From positions 19,468,860-19,532,859 of the forward strand of contig NC_135244.1 of assembly GCF_947623445.1 (NCBI RefSeq): a DNA stretch of 64,000 bases, in the 5' to 3' direction. The translations under genes and the position numbers were made by a program. The stretch's first letter is position 1, and the number at the start of each line of letters is the position of its first letter. Under the pieces are notes generated by a model. That model was not told where the DNA came from. It made no database searches and saw only the letters and a list, made by a program, of their open reading frames with translations. Shown piece by piece: positions 34,401 through 47,900 of this stretch. The DNA is from Clavelina lepadiformis. Taxonomy: Eukaryota; Chordata; Ascidiacea; Aplousobranchia; Clavelinidae.

Positions 34401-37400
34401 TTGAAGTGGTGGTGCCCGATGTGTCTGAACAGTTTGGCTGGTTGATTGACTCAGTGACTCCATCTTAATTGGTACGTATTTTTCACTTGCGTGAAGTAAG
34501 TCTGTTTATTATGGATCATATGGAAGATTACTTACATATTGGTGCAGACGAAATTGAATGATCGCATACTCATTGGTTTAACTCACAAAATTGCATGATT
34601 TTAAAACCTCACATTAAGAAAATATGTTCACCAATAAATTGCATAGCTCGGTACCAAGTGGTTGTTAAACTAAATGAAGCTCCTGAGCTTGACAAGTTTC
34701 ATGCAAGCATTACTGAACCCTTCATCAAAATTCAAGAATTCACGTTACGTTTGAATTAAACTGCCAACCAAATGTTAACTAGATTCGGTTTCCAATTGCG
34801 CTACCATTGTAAAGCCCTTGGGTAAAGTATTAACAACGCTTGCTTTTGTTCGATGGTCCTTATAAATAATTCCAAATTTGGTTTTTGTGTGTCTGTTGGA
34901 ACTTGCACCAAGATAAGTGACCATGGCTCAAGCAATGAAGAAGCATCGGCGAGTTTATGTCGCGGAGAAACTTTCCTTATTCCGAGGATAAAGATCGTGA
35001 TAGCATACCTGTTTGTTGGACTACTTTCTTATGCCATTCACATATAGGTTTGGTTTGGCCTATTGCAGTGGTTCCCAAACTTTTTCAGCTTGTGGCACAC
35101 TAGAAAAATTATAAAACGCTCGCGGCACACTTACAAGAGAAGAAAAATTGCTTTAAAAATTTATTTTCACGTGTTCATTTTCACAAGGCATGCGATGTAT
35201 GTGCTTATTTATCAGCTATTGAAGCAGTTAGAGCACTTTTAAGTCGCATATGCTTGTCTGCATGCCTTATTTTAAATATTTATACAGTTCTTTCCCAAAA
35301 TTCCAAAAAGATTCGCGGCACACAGTTTGGGAATCGCTGGCATATAGGCTAGTTTTAAAGCTTTGTTGCTGATTTTATGAGTTTGTACAATACTTTGTAT
35401 ACTAGCAAATGGAGTGTTACTGCACTTGAAAATATCAACGAAAAAGTTGTATTTGTCGATCTCATCCATCTCACAACAGTGCAAGTAAGCGAATGTACAA
35501 GTTACTTCAGGTCAAAATGATCCCACGAGTAACATCGGTCCCGGGAAGTTGGCAGTAAAGTTGAATAAATATACTTAAAAACATGCAAGAATCATTTTAA
35601 GCAAATCATTGAAGTTTCATTTAATCATTTTCAAGTTGACATGGAGTTAATACTCGGATTGTGCAAAACCAATAAAAAGATGTTTCAACAAATTTTATTT
35701 CATTCATTAACCTCAATTTACTCATAATTTCCAATTCTACATCGATAGGAGAAAAGCACAGGGCTTTGTGTCTACAACAGCAGGCTAGTAGTTATTAACT
35801 AGGCTAAATAAAGCAAGGAGATAAGCTATCGCCTTATCATGACATCAACATGATTCGTTGTTTTGCTGTCGTTTTCCCTTTGCCACTTTAACATTCTGTC
35901 ACTTTCTTTTTAATGACAGTCTTATTCATGAAAACTATATTGACAAAACTGGATTTGTTTAGTGATCACTGCACATCGAATGTTAGAGATGAGCTTGCCT
36001 CTACCATGACTCGACGCGAGAGTAAATGGGAAAATTCCAAACTTGCACAACCAATCAGCAATTAATAAAGAATAGCTGAAAATCGGAACGAAGTTCTAGG
36101 AATGCTACGAAAAAAACTGTTTCCCGTCAATAAGCAAAAATAGTACAAAATAGATTGAAAATTTACAATAGTAAAGTCTTAAGATATCGAGATAAGTTAA
36201 CAGAGGTGAATTTCATCCGCATCGTGTTCATCATCTGTACTACATTTTTTTCTATACACGTATAGTTTCACAGGTCACAGGTCTTTGTTAAATCCCAGAG
36301 TGTGTTTTACTGAACTCCTGGGATTTGACCAAACCTAGTTTAGTAACCACTGGCACATAACCTTAGATATATTTGAAAATAACAGAAACCAGTTTATTGA
36401 CTGGAAATGCTCAATCCTCTTTAGATCTCAGTTGTATACTGTACTTGATTATTTGTAAATGCTAGTTACTTGTTGAAAGGAAATTGTAATCATGGATACT
36501 AACTTCAATTCTTGTATGAATTTTGTAACGTTTACTATTTTGCAATAGGTAGCTCACATGACTGTTGTACCCAATACAAGGTTGAAAGATGAGTGTTTTA
36601 AGGCATGTGGCGTCCTATGAAGTAAACAATTGTCGCCACAAATTGTTATTTTAAGTTATTTTTAGCTGTATAGCTCTTGTGATTTGCGTTTAGGAGGTCT
36701 ATGGCCTAAACTAGCTTGGCAAATTGATTATGCGATCAACTAGTTTCGTCTGCACAAAGAATAGTTAATGCTGCTTGTTTACTTTTATTAGTAGGTTGTT
36801 TTTGACTGTACCATTTGATGCGTAGGTGTTTTAGAGAAAATTTACATTTACTTCACTAAAACTACTGCAATCAACAGTTATTATGTATGTATTACCTTTA
36901 AAACTCATCTTACCCTTCTGTGATGTTCAGATGTAATTTGGTGTAAACATGTACAGGAATTCTAGAAAATATCAACCCACTTTTTGCGTCAACCTAAACT
37001 GTATCCTTTTTTAGGTTGATGTTCAGCATGGCAAACGTGGATTTCCTGTCACAACTGCAACAAGATTTAGAATTACTTAAATAATCCTGTCCACTTGTAT
37101 GTGATTGCAAGGGATGCATTGTAATTGTCTGCATACAGCATCTCCATTTTCTTCGTTTACTCTATTCTTCCCAGTTTCATCTTCATTGTTAATTTGTTTT
37201 AACGTATTCTGTGCCGCTGTTGAAATGCTCATGTTTTTTATCATCTTACAGTGTTCAATGGTTTTCTGTATCACGCATAGTTTTACCATATTTTTTCAAA
37301 CCATTTTAGCTGTTCAACTTGTCAATTCAATTTTAGCTGCAAGTAACATACAAATAGCTTGTTAATTATATTTTTCAACACATTTCATTTGCCATTGAAA

Positions 37401-38543
37401 AACACTGTGTCACAAAATATATGTTTCTTGTGATAGATCAAACGTGACTCAACGGGAAAGTCAAAAGGATACGGTTTTATCAGGTTTTCCAACCATGAAG
37501 CCCAAGAGGCGGTAATTGGAAAGCGACATTTAATCGAAGGCAGATGGTGCGATGTGAAAATTCCTCATTCAAAAGTATTTACAGTAGTATTTTATATAGT
37601 ATAAAAGTATAGGAGAGTTGAAACTGCGCTCTTATACCGAATTGTTGCAACATTAACAATTAGTGCAGATAGCTTTTTATTTTATTTAGTGCTAACATGT
37701 TTCGGACCTTCCATTGGTCCTTTCTCAGAGTATGAAGTAGTGAATGCTTAAACTACTGTATATACTCTAACACACTGACCAACAGGTGACACAAACACAT
37801 TCTAACATTAATTATCCTATCATGTTCTTGACAGGAACAACCAAAGGCAAGTAGCAAAATCTTTGTTGGGAGGATCACTGAAAGAATGACAAAAGATGAA
37901 CTGCGCGCATACTTTGAACAGTTTGGTGCAGTAGATGATGTCTATATCCCGACACCTTTCCGAGCGTTTGCGTTTGTCACATTCCACGACAATGGTGAGA
38001 CAGTAATTTTCTTTACCAGTGTTAGTAGTTGCTTAAAAGTGAAAACACTTAATACAAATCAATGATTTCTTGCCAGCCGTGGCTGAGAAACTGATCGGTG
38101 AAGACCAGGTAATAAATGGCGTCAGCGTCTACATCAACACAGCTGATCCCAAAGGTACAAAAGACCAACAAACAAATCGACAGCAATCTCCCCAAGAAGG
38201 AATGCCATATCAGCATGGGGTAGGTTATGGAAACAGAAGCTCCGGCTTTTCGCCAGACCAAGGCCGGTATTTTGGTGGGAATAACTACAACCGCGAGAGT
38301 TCCTTTTCCGGAATGCCACCGCAAAACTCAGGGTCAGGTAATTTTGGTAACAACAGCGGTGGATTTAATATGATGAATCCAGCTGTGCTGGCAGCGGCAT
38401 TGGGATCCTGGAACAATATGTTAAACGGAATGTTTAACGGCGGCGGCGGTGGTGGTGGTGGTAGGGGTTCTGGTTGGCAGAACAATACCGATATGAAAAA
38501 AGATGGACCTAACTGGAACAAACCTGATGGAAAATGGTCGTGA
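31480..38543 (+). CDS. TARDBP: TAR DNA-binding protein 43 (TDP-43)
   Basis: Six exons (31480-31573, 32253-32399, 33119-33279, 37437-37574, 37835-37994, 38077-38543) join in phase to give 388 residues (human 414). It is a nuclear RNA-binding protein controlling splicing and RNA stability. The ubiquitin-like N-terminal domain is clear ([33 protein letters not shown]). A bipartite basic nuclear signal follows (NKRK at 82-85, SKRP at 96-99). RRM1 has [11 protein letters not shown] and [11 protein letters not shown]2 has [20 protein letters not shown] and [10 protein letters not shown]. The C-terminal tail (about 262-388) is rich in G, N, Q and S, with a short hydrophobic helix region ([19 protein letters not shown]) matching the conserved patch in vertebrate TDP-43, then a run of eight glycines. 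A strong acceptor (TTATTTTTTCAG) ends at 31440, 39 bases before the ATG. Intron 3 is 4.2 kb, and introns 2 and 3 hold hAT MITEs and a SINE. Confidence in identity is very high. Confidence 0.97.
32609..33026. mobile_element. hAT-type MITE in TARDBP intron 2
   Basis: TAGGGATGCGCCGATACG at the left and inverted TAGGGATGTGCCGCGAGG at the right bound a 418-bp element. The flanks are the perfect 8-bp duplication CAAACAAT (32601-32608 and 33027-33034). The interior repeats the words GAACCCGAAT on both sides. The exact duplication suggests a comparatively young insertion. Confidence 0.9.
34780..35010 (+). repeat. tRNA-derived SINE copy 3 (head missing or diverged)
   Basis: It shares the body GCGCTACCATTGTAAAGCCC, the segment TTAACAACGCTTGC and the tail GAGGATAAAGATCGTGATA with copies 1 and 4. 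The A-box end is not recognisable. It lies in TARDBP intron 3. Confidence 0.65.
35066..35339. mobile_element. hAT-type MITE in TARDBP intron 3
   Basis: Left end CAGTGGTTCCCAAACTTTTT; inverted right end CAGCGATTCCCAAACTGTG, with GCGGCACAC repeated inside both ends. The flanking octamers GCCTATTG and GCATATAG match at six of eight positions. The end sequence is the widespread hAT 'CAGTGGTTCCCAAAC' type. Confidence 0.8.
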
Positions 38544-38772
38544 AATGACTAGTGGGAAACAGAAGACACTTTTTATCATTGCTGTAATAGTTGTGTACAT
38601 CTGTAAATGGTTGTAATCATGGTCATTGACAGTCCATGTATATAGTGTTATGAAAGCACTGAAATCTGAGGCACAAACCAATTTTGTCTGTAGTGACACA
38701 ATTATTTCACCAGCGTTTTGTTTTTGCAGTTTTTCTATGGTTTATAGTTGATGTTATTGAAGTTTCATGGTT

Positions 38773-38778
38773 AATAAA
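38773..38778 (+). terminator. Polyadenylation signal of TARDBP
   Basis: AATAAA lies 230 bases after the TARDBP stop, in a T-rich 3' UTR. It is the first canonical hexamer after the stop codon. Confidence 0.6.
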
Positions 38779-38960
38779 TGACAATCAACATCACCTATTT
38801 TATGAATTGCTGACATATGTAATTTGCTGTTAAATAACCAACAAGAAAACTGTGACTCAGTGTAAAAAATTTCAAACCCAATAACAATTTAAATGGGGGT
38901 TTTAATCTGGAAAGTCTGACTAGTAATTGCATTTGATGTTAACTCTAAACTCTCTCAAGA

Positions 38961-39219
38961 TTGGTAACCGAGTGGTTAGAGTGCTGGGCGTACAATAATG
39001 TGACTCATGTTCGATATCTAGTGGCGCTACCATTGTAATGCCCTTTAGCAAGGCATTAACGATGCCAGATGAAAAGTTCAAATTCTACCAATATCTTTCA
39101 CATTAAACCAAATAAAAACTGTCTATCGAAACTTGCATTAACGAGTTCGAGTGATAAGCAATGATCGGCAAGCTTAGCCATGCAAAGATTTTCTTCAGTT
39201 CAAGGATAAAGATTGATAC
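38961..39219 (+). repeat. tRNA-derived SINE copy 4 (best-preserved head)
   Basis: An A box (TGGTAACCGAGTGGTTAGAG) and a B-box-like GTTCGATATC are separated as in a tRNA, followed by the body GGCGCTACCATTGTAATGCC and the tail AAGGATAAAGATTGATACG shared with copy 3. Confidence 0.75.
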
Positions 39220-39405
39220 GTTAATCTAGAGATAATTACCTAATTTTTGTGATGCCATTTCTCGTGTAGCAGAATTATCCCATTGTAGGAATCTAGGAAA
39301 TAGTTTTTCTTTGGCATTGACTTACTAACTACCTAGTATTACCTACTGCTGTTTAAATTCCAAAAGATCAAAGAAGTTGCCCACAATGCTATAATTGAAA
39401 ATCAC

Positions 39406-41808
39406 TCATTTGAAACCAGGTGGCCAAACAACATCAACTGACTGAACATCGAGTTCAATAATGTCAACATCAGCATCAACAAAATCTCTTAAACTCGGTG
39501 ATGTTCTACCAAAATCGCTGTGTACAAATTCTTTAATATATGTTCCAGCTTGGGTCGAAAGTTCCAATTTAAAAAATTGTTTATTGTCATCAAATCCACG
39601 CAGACTTATCTTGTGGATGGTTCTTATCCTCACAGCCAGAGGACGGCGATGAAGAACTCGGACCGGAGTTGTCTGTTTAATTTCAACATCTGTCAAGTCC
39701 TTGAGCTGACCAAGTTTTTCGAGTTGTGTTTGTCTTGGTGGATGAATAAAGCGGCACAGAGCGTAATATGACTTTGTTTTTTCCTCTTCCCCTTCCTTTA
39801 GCCTTTTGCAATCAGTTTTGCTCACGATCTAAACATTTCAAAAAGTTTATAAATACCAAATCCATATAATCAAATTATTAACTTAACCGTAGTTAACTGC
39901 TAGTTGTCAAAACCTGTAGTCCACTTGATGAGATGTCTGAAGTTTGCTCATTAATTTTCTTTTCAATTTCTAGGATCTTGGCCTGGGGCACACTTGGAAA
40001 CCTAGGATTTATCAGTTCTATGAGGTAAGGTCGTCCAGTTCCAAGCATCCTCACATCCACATCTTCACGTCCGGACGAGGAAAAATTATAACCATCAGCC
40101 CTGAACGCATCCTTAATAGGTCCACCTAAAAATTCCTGAAAAAGCACAAAAAACATACACATAAGAAATCCACAGAGCAATGCTTTTTAGCCTGTAGAAC
40201 GTTTTTGAGAGATACCTGAACAGAATTTTCTAATTTTCTTTTGCCATCAATGATCCAAGGCGTTTGCGGCAGTGTTCTGCTGTATTTATTGTACCTGAAA
40301 AGTACACAAAAAAAATATAAGACACAAGTATTAAAAACATATGGTCGTAACTTTTTGGTCTTAAAAACCGAGAGATTTTTTACCTGCCGCCGACATAAAC
40401 AGAGGAATGATTAAGTTGTATTGCTTCAACTTTGCAGGGTTGGGATAGTGAAGATGACATTTCACGCAGTTCTTCAACACTGATCTTTGATATCGCATGC
40501 TTCACTTGTGCAATTGAAACCCCATCTAAAGGCTTCAAACGTTTTCTGAAATATGAAGGTAACAAGCTATAGGTAATGTAAACACACAGAAATAATTCAA
40601 TATTTTACATGCTATACAAGACAGATATTTTGAAAAAAACAGAGCAATTATTACGCAGGATGCTTTCCTTTTCCATGAGTGAATGATCTTGGAGATTTAG
40701 ACTTCATTACCGGCAGCACTTTCTTCTCAGCTTCTCTGTGCGAAATGTTTATAGCTATCTCAAAATTGGCATCAATGCTCCGTGGTACTTTAAGCTTGGC
40801 AGTCACAAGGGGTTCCATCAAGATCTACAAAATGACAAATAAATAGTAAAATAAAGAATTCAAGATGCATAAACCTTTGTAAATCAACACCATATTGAAA
40901 AGCTTAACATTTTTCCCCTAGTAGCGGCGGGGGGTTGTATTTGGGAGATTCCCTATAACAATGCATTTTGTGGAATGTAAATAGTCCACAGTCTGCAAAC
41001 TTACCAATTTGGAATAAAAAACACATATCACATATCTCAATCTGTCAATATCAGCCAAGTAGGGGCGTAGGAATATCAATGTCAGCTATAGCGTAAAGTG
41101 TGGCACACTGTAGAACTGAACATTGTGCAGATCAAACTTCTTCACATTAATTCACAACAAACAAACAATAGATAAATAAGTAAAATTTGGATGTATGAAT
41201 GCCAATTTAAGGCAAATAAAAAATTGAGGTTGCCTTGCACGTTGTCATGCCAAAATTTATCTTCACACACACCATTTCTTATTAAAAGCTGTCATACTTT
41301 CCAGTATATATATAAGTACCTTAAATATTTCTTTTACATCATGAGCTTCATTTTCCACAGCATTTACACCAAACAGTTGCTTAGCAGTGTCCTGTGAAAC
41401 TTTATCGGACACAAAAAGTTGATGTGGAAGAAAATAAAAACACTGAAAGCGATTGAAAGTGTAGTTGTCATTAGCAACCGTTTCTGCCACCTTTTGTGAA
41501 CAATCTTCTAAGAACGGCGTCATTAGAATGCCAAGGCAGGATATACAGAGAAAATCGGTTGTTGCATTCATTTCATCACCATTGCCATTCTGTAGTTCAG
41601 TAACCTGTAGACTTCGCCGCTGTTCAATTTCGAGAAACGATGTTTCAATTTGTTCATCATTATTCTCCGCTAAAAAATTTACTATGTCTTTTTCGGACAT
41701 TTTCAGCACTTTCCAATCATGGCAAAACAATCGCACAACACATCTTGGGCAAAACGTCGCAAATGCTTTTTTCCAAGTTTCTTGATCCATCTCAAAACAA
41801 AATTGCAT
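39406..41808 (-). CDS. PUS10: tRNA pseudouridine synthase Pus10
   Basis: Six exons (41808-41320, 40824-40655, 40545-40384, 40294-40216, 40135-39914, 39828-39406) join in phase to give 514 residues (human 529). The enzyme makes pseudouridine 54/55 in the tRNA T-loop. Visible: an N-terminal zinc-binding THUMP-like part with FCPRCVVRLF and a second CISCLGIL pair, then the catalytic core with YNKYSRTLPQTPWIIDGKR, NFSSSGREDVDVRMLG, GRPYLIELINP, EGEEEKTKSYYALC, RVLHRRPLAVR and QAGTYIKEFVHSDFGRT. The motif GREDVDVRMLG contains the catalytic aspartate. Start: the frame is open to 41823 but that codon is GTG, so I take the first ATG, 41808; 41790 is an alternative. A possible acceptor (CCCTTGTGCAG) lies about 15 bases upstream of 41808. 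Apart from its position, nothing unusual. Confidence 0.95.
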
Positions 41809-44780
41809 ACAAAGTAACAGCACTGCACAAGGGCTAGCCTAGCTAGCTTAATAAAGTCCACCACAGCAAATTTTCCCTGTACCTACTTCAGCTTTCGTTT
41901 GACCAAATAGGCCTAGTCACGTACTGCGTTTCTGACTTTGTACCTTTCGCGCCACTGCAAGCTAAATGACGCTACTGAGCAAATTGGCCACACGCCACAT
42001 TTCCATACGTTTCACAAAACAAACCATGCACTCACCTGGCAGAGGCGACATAATTTTGTGAAAAACTTCAGGGGCAGTAATTTATACACATTATCCTCAC
42101 TCCTCAGTGTTCTGTGACAAACAACTAAAGCAAATTTCGATTTCAAAATTCATGCTAGGCTTCGGTCTTTATTTTAAATATTGCTTAAAGCTAACACTTA
42201 ATCCAAAATTTACTCTTCACGTCTAGATAATTATCTGGCCTTTGGATGTTAATAGCGGCCGCTTATGCTATTTGAAACATGCAGAAAATTGCTATAAAAA
42301 AGATGCAAGATAATCAATCAATTTTTGGTAAGAATTATTGATTTTATTAAACACAATAATCATTTTATTCATGATGAATATCAAAAATGTTGTAGCTTAG
42401 ATGTTACGACTACGAAATCCCACCATGGGTAATAGCACGTGTTGAGTAATCTACACGAAACGTTTTGTTGTAAACGCAGATTCCAGCAAACTGCTCTCAC
42501 TGCATGTCATAAATATTTTAATATAGGTAGGCTTATATACAATATAGATTATAGAATATTCTATTACGGTGCAAGGCGTAGTGTAATGCGTAGGTAGAAT
42601 AATACTGACTCAAAAATATGCATTATTAAGTTGTATGCATGGGAAAGGTAATCTTTGCCATTAGTCAAGGCATCACGTAGCTCACGCAAACTATTTTTTA
42701 TTAAAGCTCTAAGAAACTGAGCTAGCGTTTCTGAGAGCAAAGACATAGAATATCGACCACATTAAGCGGCTCCTTTAGATTTTGAAGTTCAGCTGTTAAG
42801 ATTACGGTTTTTAGCTAAACGCAACATTGGTCAATAAAGCACCAAAACGTTGCTCCTGTACTGCATTTCATTCTCTCTAAGGAAAAAGGCAAGATCTTGA
42901 CGGGTAGGTGAGGTATTGAAGGCTACATCAACAGCTTCCTCTGTTTCTGAGGGGAAAGTTTTCCACGTGGTACGCACAAGATAGTCCAGTCTACGCAACA
43001 TCAAACGCTTAGTCAAAATAAACAATGACGTTTTCATTACTAGTTTTAGCCCAACTTTGGACTCGTTATACAAAATCCCACGAAATTATGTGGAATATCA
43101 CTCTACCAGCGGCATGACAAAAGCTTTACAAAAAAGAATAGTTACCAAGTAAGCTTGGCGCCAGCATTAGATGTTGCAAGACTGGTGCAATGTGACGTTG
43201 GTGGCAAAAACACACACAAGAAAACTTTAGTCATAGATGTATTACGGAAAGTATCATCGGTAAATGAATGATATCAATGTTAAAGAGCACGAATAAGAAG
43301 AACACTGAAGCATCGCTACGACTATAAACGGCGAACAAAATCATATAAAATTATCAAGTGTTATAAAAATGCTGGCTTTGCCATCAGTCGGTCAAAGCAG
43401 TTGGAAATAGCTTGAAGTCAATATAATTCGGTAACGCGGAAATATCAGCAAACAATGACGATTGATGATGGCGACAATATGTATCAAGATCGGCAGCTAA
43501 AACCCGTATCAGAAAAAGCACCCAAAAATGACATTGTCTGTTGAAACGATGAAAAAGTTAAACATTTTCAGTACATACGAAATTTTCGCGATCAACCCTT
43601 ACTGCTCATATGCGGTTAGCCTGCCAAAAGGCAAGCTGTGGAGATGTTAATGGCTTCAAACATTTTCGTTATAAGAGGATTACATGGCATTGCGTAATAG
43701 CTACACTGCTACAGTTTTAGCATCATTTCAATAACAAAGTTCGGTGCTTTTACAAAGCATACGACCTTACAGCGGGTACCGTGGCATGTATATTATGCAT
43801 GCAGAATGAAATCAACAAGAGTGATTTGTAACTCATTGTCTATCAATACATTCTAACCATTTAAGAACCAACAGCCAAACTATGCGACGCAATTATAGGG
43901 CATAAATCCATATAAAAGAAGTCAAATAATAGAGAAAATGATGAAGATCTTCTAACGTTTCTTCCAGCTTCGAAGCCTTGAACGTTTTCTCGGGGCCGGT
44001 CGGACCCCGTCTGCGCCGAGAAAAAATCGCGATTAACCCGATGTCGTTGCCATGCCGCTGCGTAAGCGGAAATCAATCATGGATATAATGTTCAAGATTT
44101 TTAAGCTTTAAATCAAAAGCATGTAATCGCACCGTATTGCGGGCGGACCTCTCTTGCAATGCAAAGCGTTGTCCTTTTTCAGGCAGCTGTTGGGAAAAAA
44201 AATCGCGGTCGAAAATAAATATAGGCTCGGTTTAAAGCACTTTGAAATCCAACGGTAGAAACCTTCAAAAATATAGAACGCAATCGGGCAAAAACATAAC
44301 GAAATATAGTAAAACAATACGACGCGGATGAAAAATAAATTCACAATAACAGGTTGTAAGAAATTAGAATGGTCAAGCAACATCCAATGCGAGCATTTAC
44401 TATCTCTCATTTGCAAATAACTCCTCGCTGAGTTAACATGATAATGTGGAACCGTAGTGCCAATAACAACGAAAGTACTGAATCTGAATTCGTCACCAGT
44501 ATTAACGGTAACAGATTCAGCAAGGGATGTCACATGCGCCACAAATACACCGGCGAGTTGGGCACACACATGCAAATTTTAACCGTTTTTTTGTGCGAAA
44601 ACTGAAAGCGAGCGAATCATTTGGCGAAAAAAAAACAGGATCAAAATCTTTTCCACGGTACACACATGCTTATGGAGGCTAATCATGTCCCCATTTGTCA
44701 TGCAAGCTAGCATAGTTAGTTTTTATCACATCACGTGAGTCTGTTGAGCGTGATACAGGCGAAATACTTCCAGGCAATGA
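41809..44780. other. Spacer between PUS10 5' end and EXOC6 3' end
   Basis: No supported gene. The longest open frame (44108-44575, minus) starts with TTG, has no family resemblance and is read downstream of the EXOC6 stop, so it may just be 3' UTR. A PUS10 promoter probably lies just above 41.85 kb, but nothing diagnostic is visible. Confidence 0.5.
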
Positions 44781-44901
44781 TTACGTACCGTTGACTATCC
44801 CCCGTAGTTGCCTGACCACAGTTTCCAAAAGTTTCTTTTTTTCTCTCTCTTGTTTACTTAATGACGTGAAAATATTTCTGTGACCTCTCTCTTCTTTTAT
44901 T
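44781..44901 (-). CDS. EXOC6: EXOC6 last coding exon
   Basis: The penultimate exon reads ...LLEK with an in-frame TAA next, which could be mistaken for the end. However, GAAAA|GTAAGA is a strong donor, and this exon, after CATTTTCAG, continues in phase as IKEERGHRNIFTSLSKQ and LLETVVRQLRGIVNGT-stop, matching the conserved Sec15 C-terminus. It is only 40 codons long and does not appear as a stand-alone open frame. Confidence 0.92.
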
Positions 44902-47900
44902 CTGAAAATGAGAGAGTTTATCAGTTCTACAGGCAGGTAGGTGATTTATTGGTAATTACTAATTAGGATCAACGTTACGATACGTCTATGGTAGTAGCCT
45001 ATATTCAGTGTAGTCACTGTGCTATACAGTATAATAAGCGTTTTAGCATCGATCGTTATATTATATTTTATGCGACTTGGTAAAGAAATATTGATTTGGT
45101 AAGTGAGGTAAGGTGGATTGAAAACAGAAGGTAACACAAGATATTAAAATGTAGAACTAAATTAATAAGAGTATAGAACATAACATCACAAACAGTGATG
45201 ACTGATGACACAGAAGTCAGCAGCACACAAGACAGCAGATCTTAGAACTAAATTCATCATAGACCATAAACATCATAAACAGTGAACAAGTCTTACTTTT
45301 CCAACAGAGTTAAGGCCGTACCCGGGTTGACCCTCAGATATTTGCTGTTGCCGTTGCCATAATCGGCAAGATACGATGACCAATCCCACGACAGAAAGAG
45401 GTCGAGTAGTTGGCGGATTTCGACAAAAGTCATCTGGAGCGCACCATCCTGGAATCCGGGAACGGGATCCGAGTTGGAAAATACTGGAATGAAACGGACT
45501 AGATTAAATGAACAGGAGCTTCGTGATGAAGATAAAATTTTTATAAAAATGACTTTTTTTTAATTTTAAAGATGAAATGATTTAGATTGGTTGAAAGCAG
45601 CTATAACGTTGAGGTCACCATAAAACAGAGATTGAAACATTGTACTATTCATACCCACACTAGTCATAATTACCCACTGTTAGATCACTTACATTCACAT
45701 TGCATAACGTCTAAACTAAATTGCTGAAGCGCCGCTAGGGTTACGGTTTTCACGTCTGGGTCCATGACCAGTTCCATCATCCTGGCGCTTATGTGTTGGC
45801 ACGCTGACATGCAAGCGGTCTGCGCAACCTTTGGCTGTACCAAGAAAATACAAAAATGTATGAAAAGATGCTGCGATTTATCTGTCACCGCTGGAGTCCA
45901 CTAGTTGATGGTGTGTTATCTGCAATTGTATCAGTTAGTCTTTGGCAACGGCTCGGTGAAGTCGAATCTGTCTGTTCAACGGGACGACCATTGGGTGTGA
46001 TTTTAATTACCGGTAAATTTGTGAAGACTTCGAAATTGTGACGTAAAAATGCGATGAGGTCAAGCAAGTAACGGCTGGCCATTCCCTTTGGCTCTTTCAC
46101 GTCCCAAGCGTATTCGGCCAGCTCAAAGAACTCGTCTATTTTGCTATTGAGCTTGTTATAGATCTACAATGAAAAATTTTAGTTTGATATATGTCACTGA
46201 TTGGCAAAGTGCTGCGATATTGAGACCTTGTGTAGTGTTTGCATAACTATATAATATCAACGAGATGCATAAGGTAAAATGAAACTAAAAAAGTCAATAT
46301 AAAATTAATGTACGAACTTATACGTGCAACCTTATTTAGTACACAGCATTTCAACCAGAATAACAAAAACAGGACACATAAATCGCATACTTGTGTTTCA
46401 GTTTCATTTCTTGCGTCCTTAAAAGTGGAGACACCAACCAATTTGGCAGAGTGGGCACTTCCCGCTCTTACACCGGTGATAGACTGAACAAAGTCCTCGA
46501 TGTAACGACACGAATTCTCCAAGTACGTGGTGTTAACAATAATTTGCACAAGCTGTGAAATAACAAAACAAGTCCATAAAAGTGAGATCAATCGATAGCT
46601 TTCGGATCCTCTTTTATAAAAGTGATTTCATCGCTGATACTTGGCGTTGTCATGAACAATGCGGCAAACGTACCTCTGCAAGACCCAGTGATCGTTTTGC
46701 GACCAGTAACTGCAGACCAGAGGCGAGTGTCCTTGTTAACAGGAGGTTGGCTGATTTTCTTATCATGTCATCCACTTCCGTAGAACTGACAAATGAAGCA
46801 TGAAACAATAGAGATGGTTAATTGACTGAACCAAAACGTCAGTTTTAACTCTGTTTTAAGGTGATCTACAATGTGTAGAGAAAAGTTTCTTCTTGCCGAA
46901 CTCAAGCAAATAGGAAGCAATCAAAGCTAGATGATAATTTTATTCCAGCAGTTTCAGTGAATGTGTGACACCAGTAAAGCTTCCGTCCGATTGGTAATTT
47001 ACAAGAGCAACTTTGTATTCAATTTCAATTGAAACTTAGTGATATATGTGGTTGCAACTGGTGGTCAAAATTGTGGTAAATAAACATATTTGGTAGAGTT
47101 ATGGCAATACCTAAGATGAAGGTCCTCACAATACTTCAAGCATGCAAGGATAAAGTTCTTGATTTCATTGTAGATTCTTGGGACAAATTTCGAAAATGGG
47201 AGTTTTCTCGGGTACTTTGCTTGATCAAAATTAGGATCTGCATAAATCACACAAAACCTGTGTTAACATGACAAAGAAAGCAAGTGGCATTGTTAGTAGC
47301 AATTGAATCAACTATGTTTGTTTTCAGTAGTGTTTTGAAGTAACTGAGGAGCTATTAATTACATTGTTTTGTATCGAATACTACTTTAGAACCGTTTTGT
47401 CAAAATGCTGAATTACCTAAAAGGTAATTTGTGACTTACATGAGTTCACCACGGCAAAGCAAACACATACATTCAGGAAGTAATGTCAAAATCAATGAAG
47501 CATTAACAGCTTAACCGGCACAGATTGATGCAATAAATGTTTATACAGTCACATATTACCAACTCCTAAATCAAACCGACCACTCAACGCATACTTAAAA
47601 TAGCAGGAGCATTACATCACATGCCAGAAACTAAGCATGATTGTAATTGTTTGAGACTGAGACGCACATAGACACTAAACTACCATTACCTTCGTGTGGG
47701 AATATATTTAAAAGGGCTTGTGTTTCCATGTCACTCTCAATCAACATGGGAGTGTAGTTATCTTCATTAAAGATATCGTTAAACTTTTGGGCCCAGTGTT
47801 TTAACAATATTTCTCCATATTGGTCCCTCATTTCCATAAGAAGACTGAACAATCTTCCCACTGAAAAACCGTAAGCCTGTACAGAAATACATGTGAATTA

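Larger units (their letters stand above)
38544..39405. other. TARDBP 3' UTR and spacer to the convergent PUS10
   Basis: It contains the TARDBP poly(A) signal and a complete-looking SINE (38961-39219). TARDBP and PUS10 are convergent here. Confidence 0.6.

Noticed and set aside
41821..41823. PUS10 start at 41823
   Set aside because: The codon is GTG; the first in-frame ATG is 41808.
44108..44575. 155-residue minus-strand frame as a gene
   Set aside because: It begins with TTG, shows no family resemblance or splice partners, and lies downstream of the EXOC6 end.
45292..45300. EXOC6 stop TAA directly after LLEK
   Set aside because: It lies inside a strong donor (GAAAA|GTAAGA), and a conserved C-terminal exon in the right phase exists at 44901-44781.
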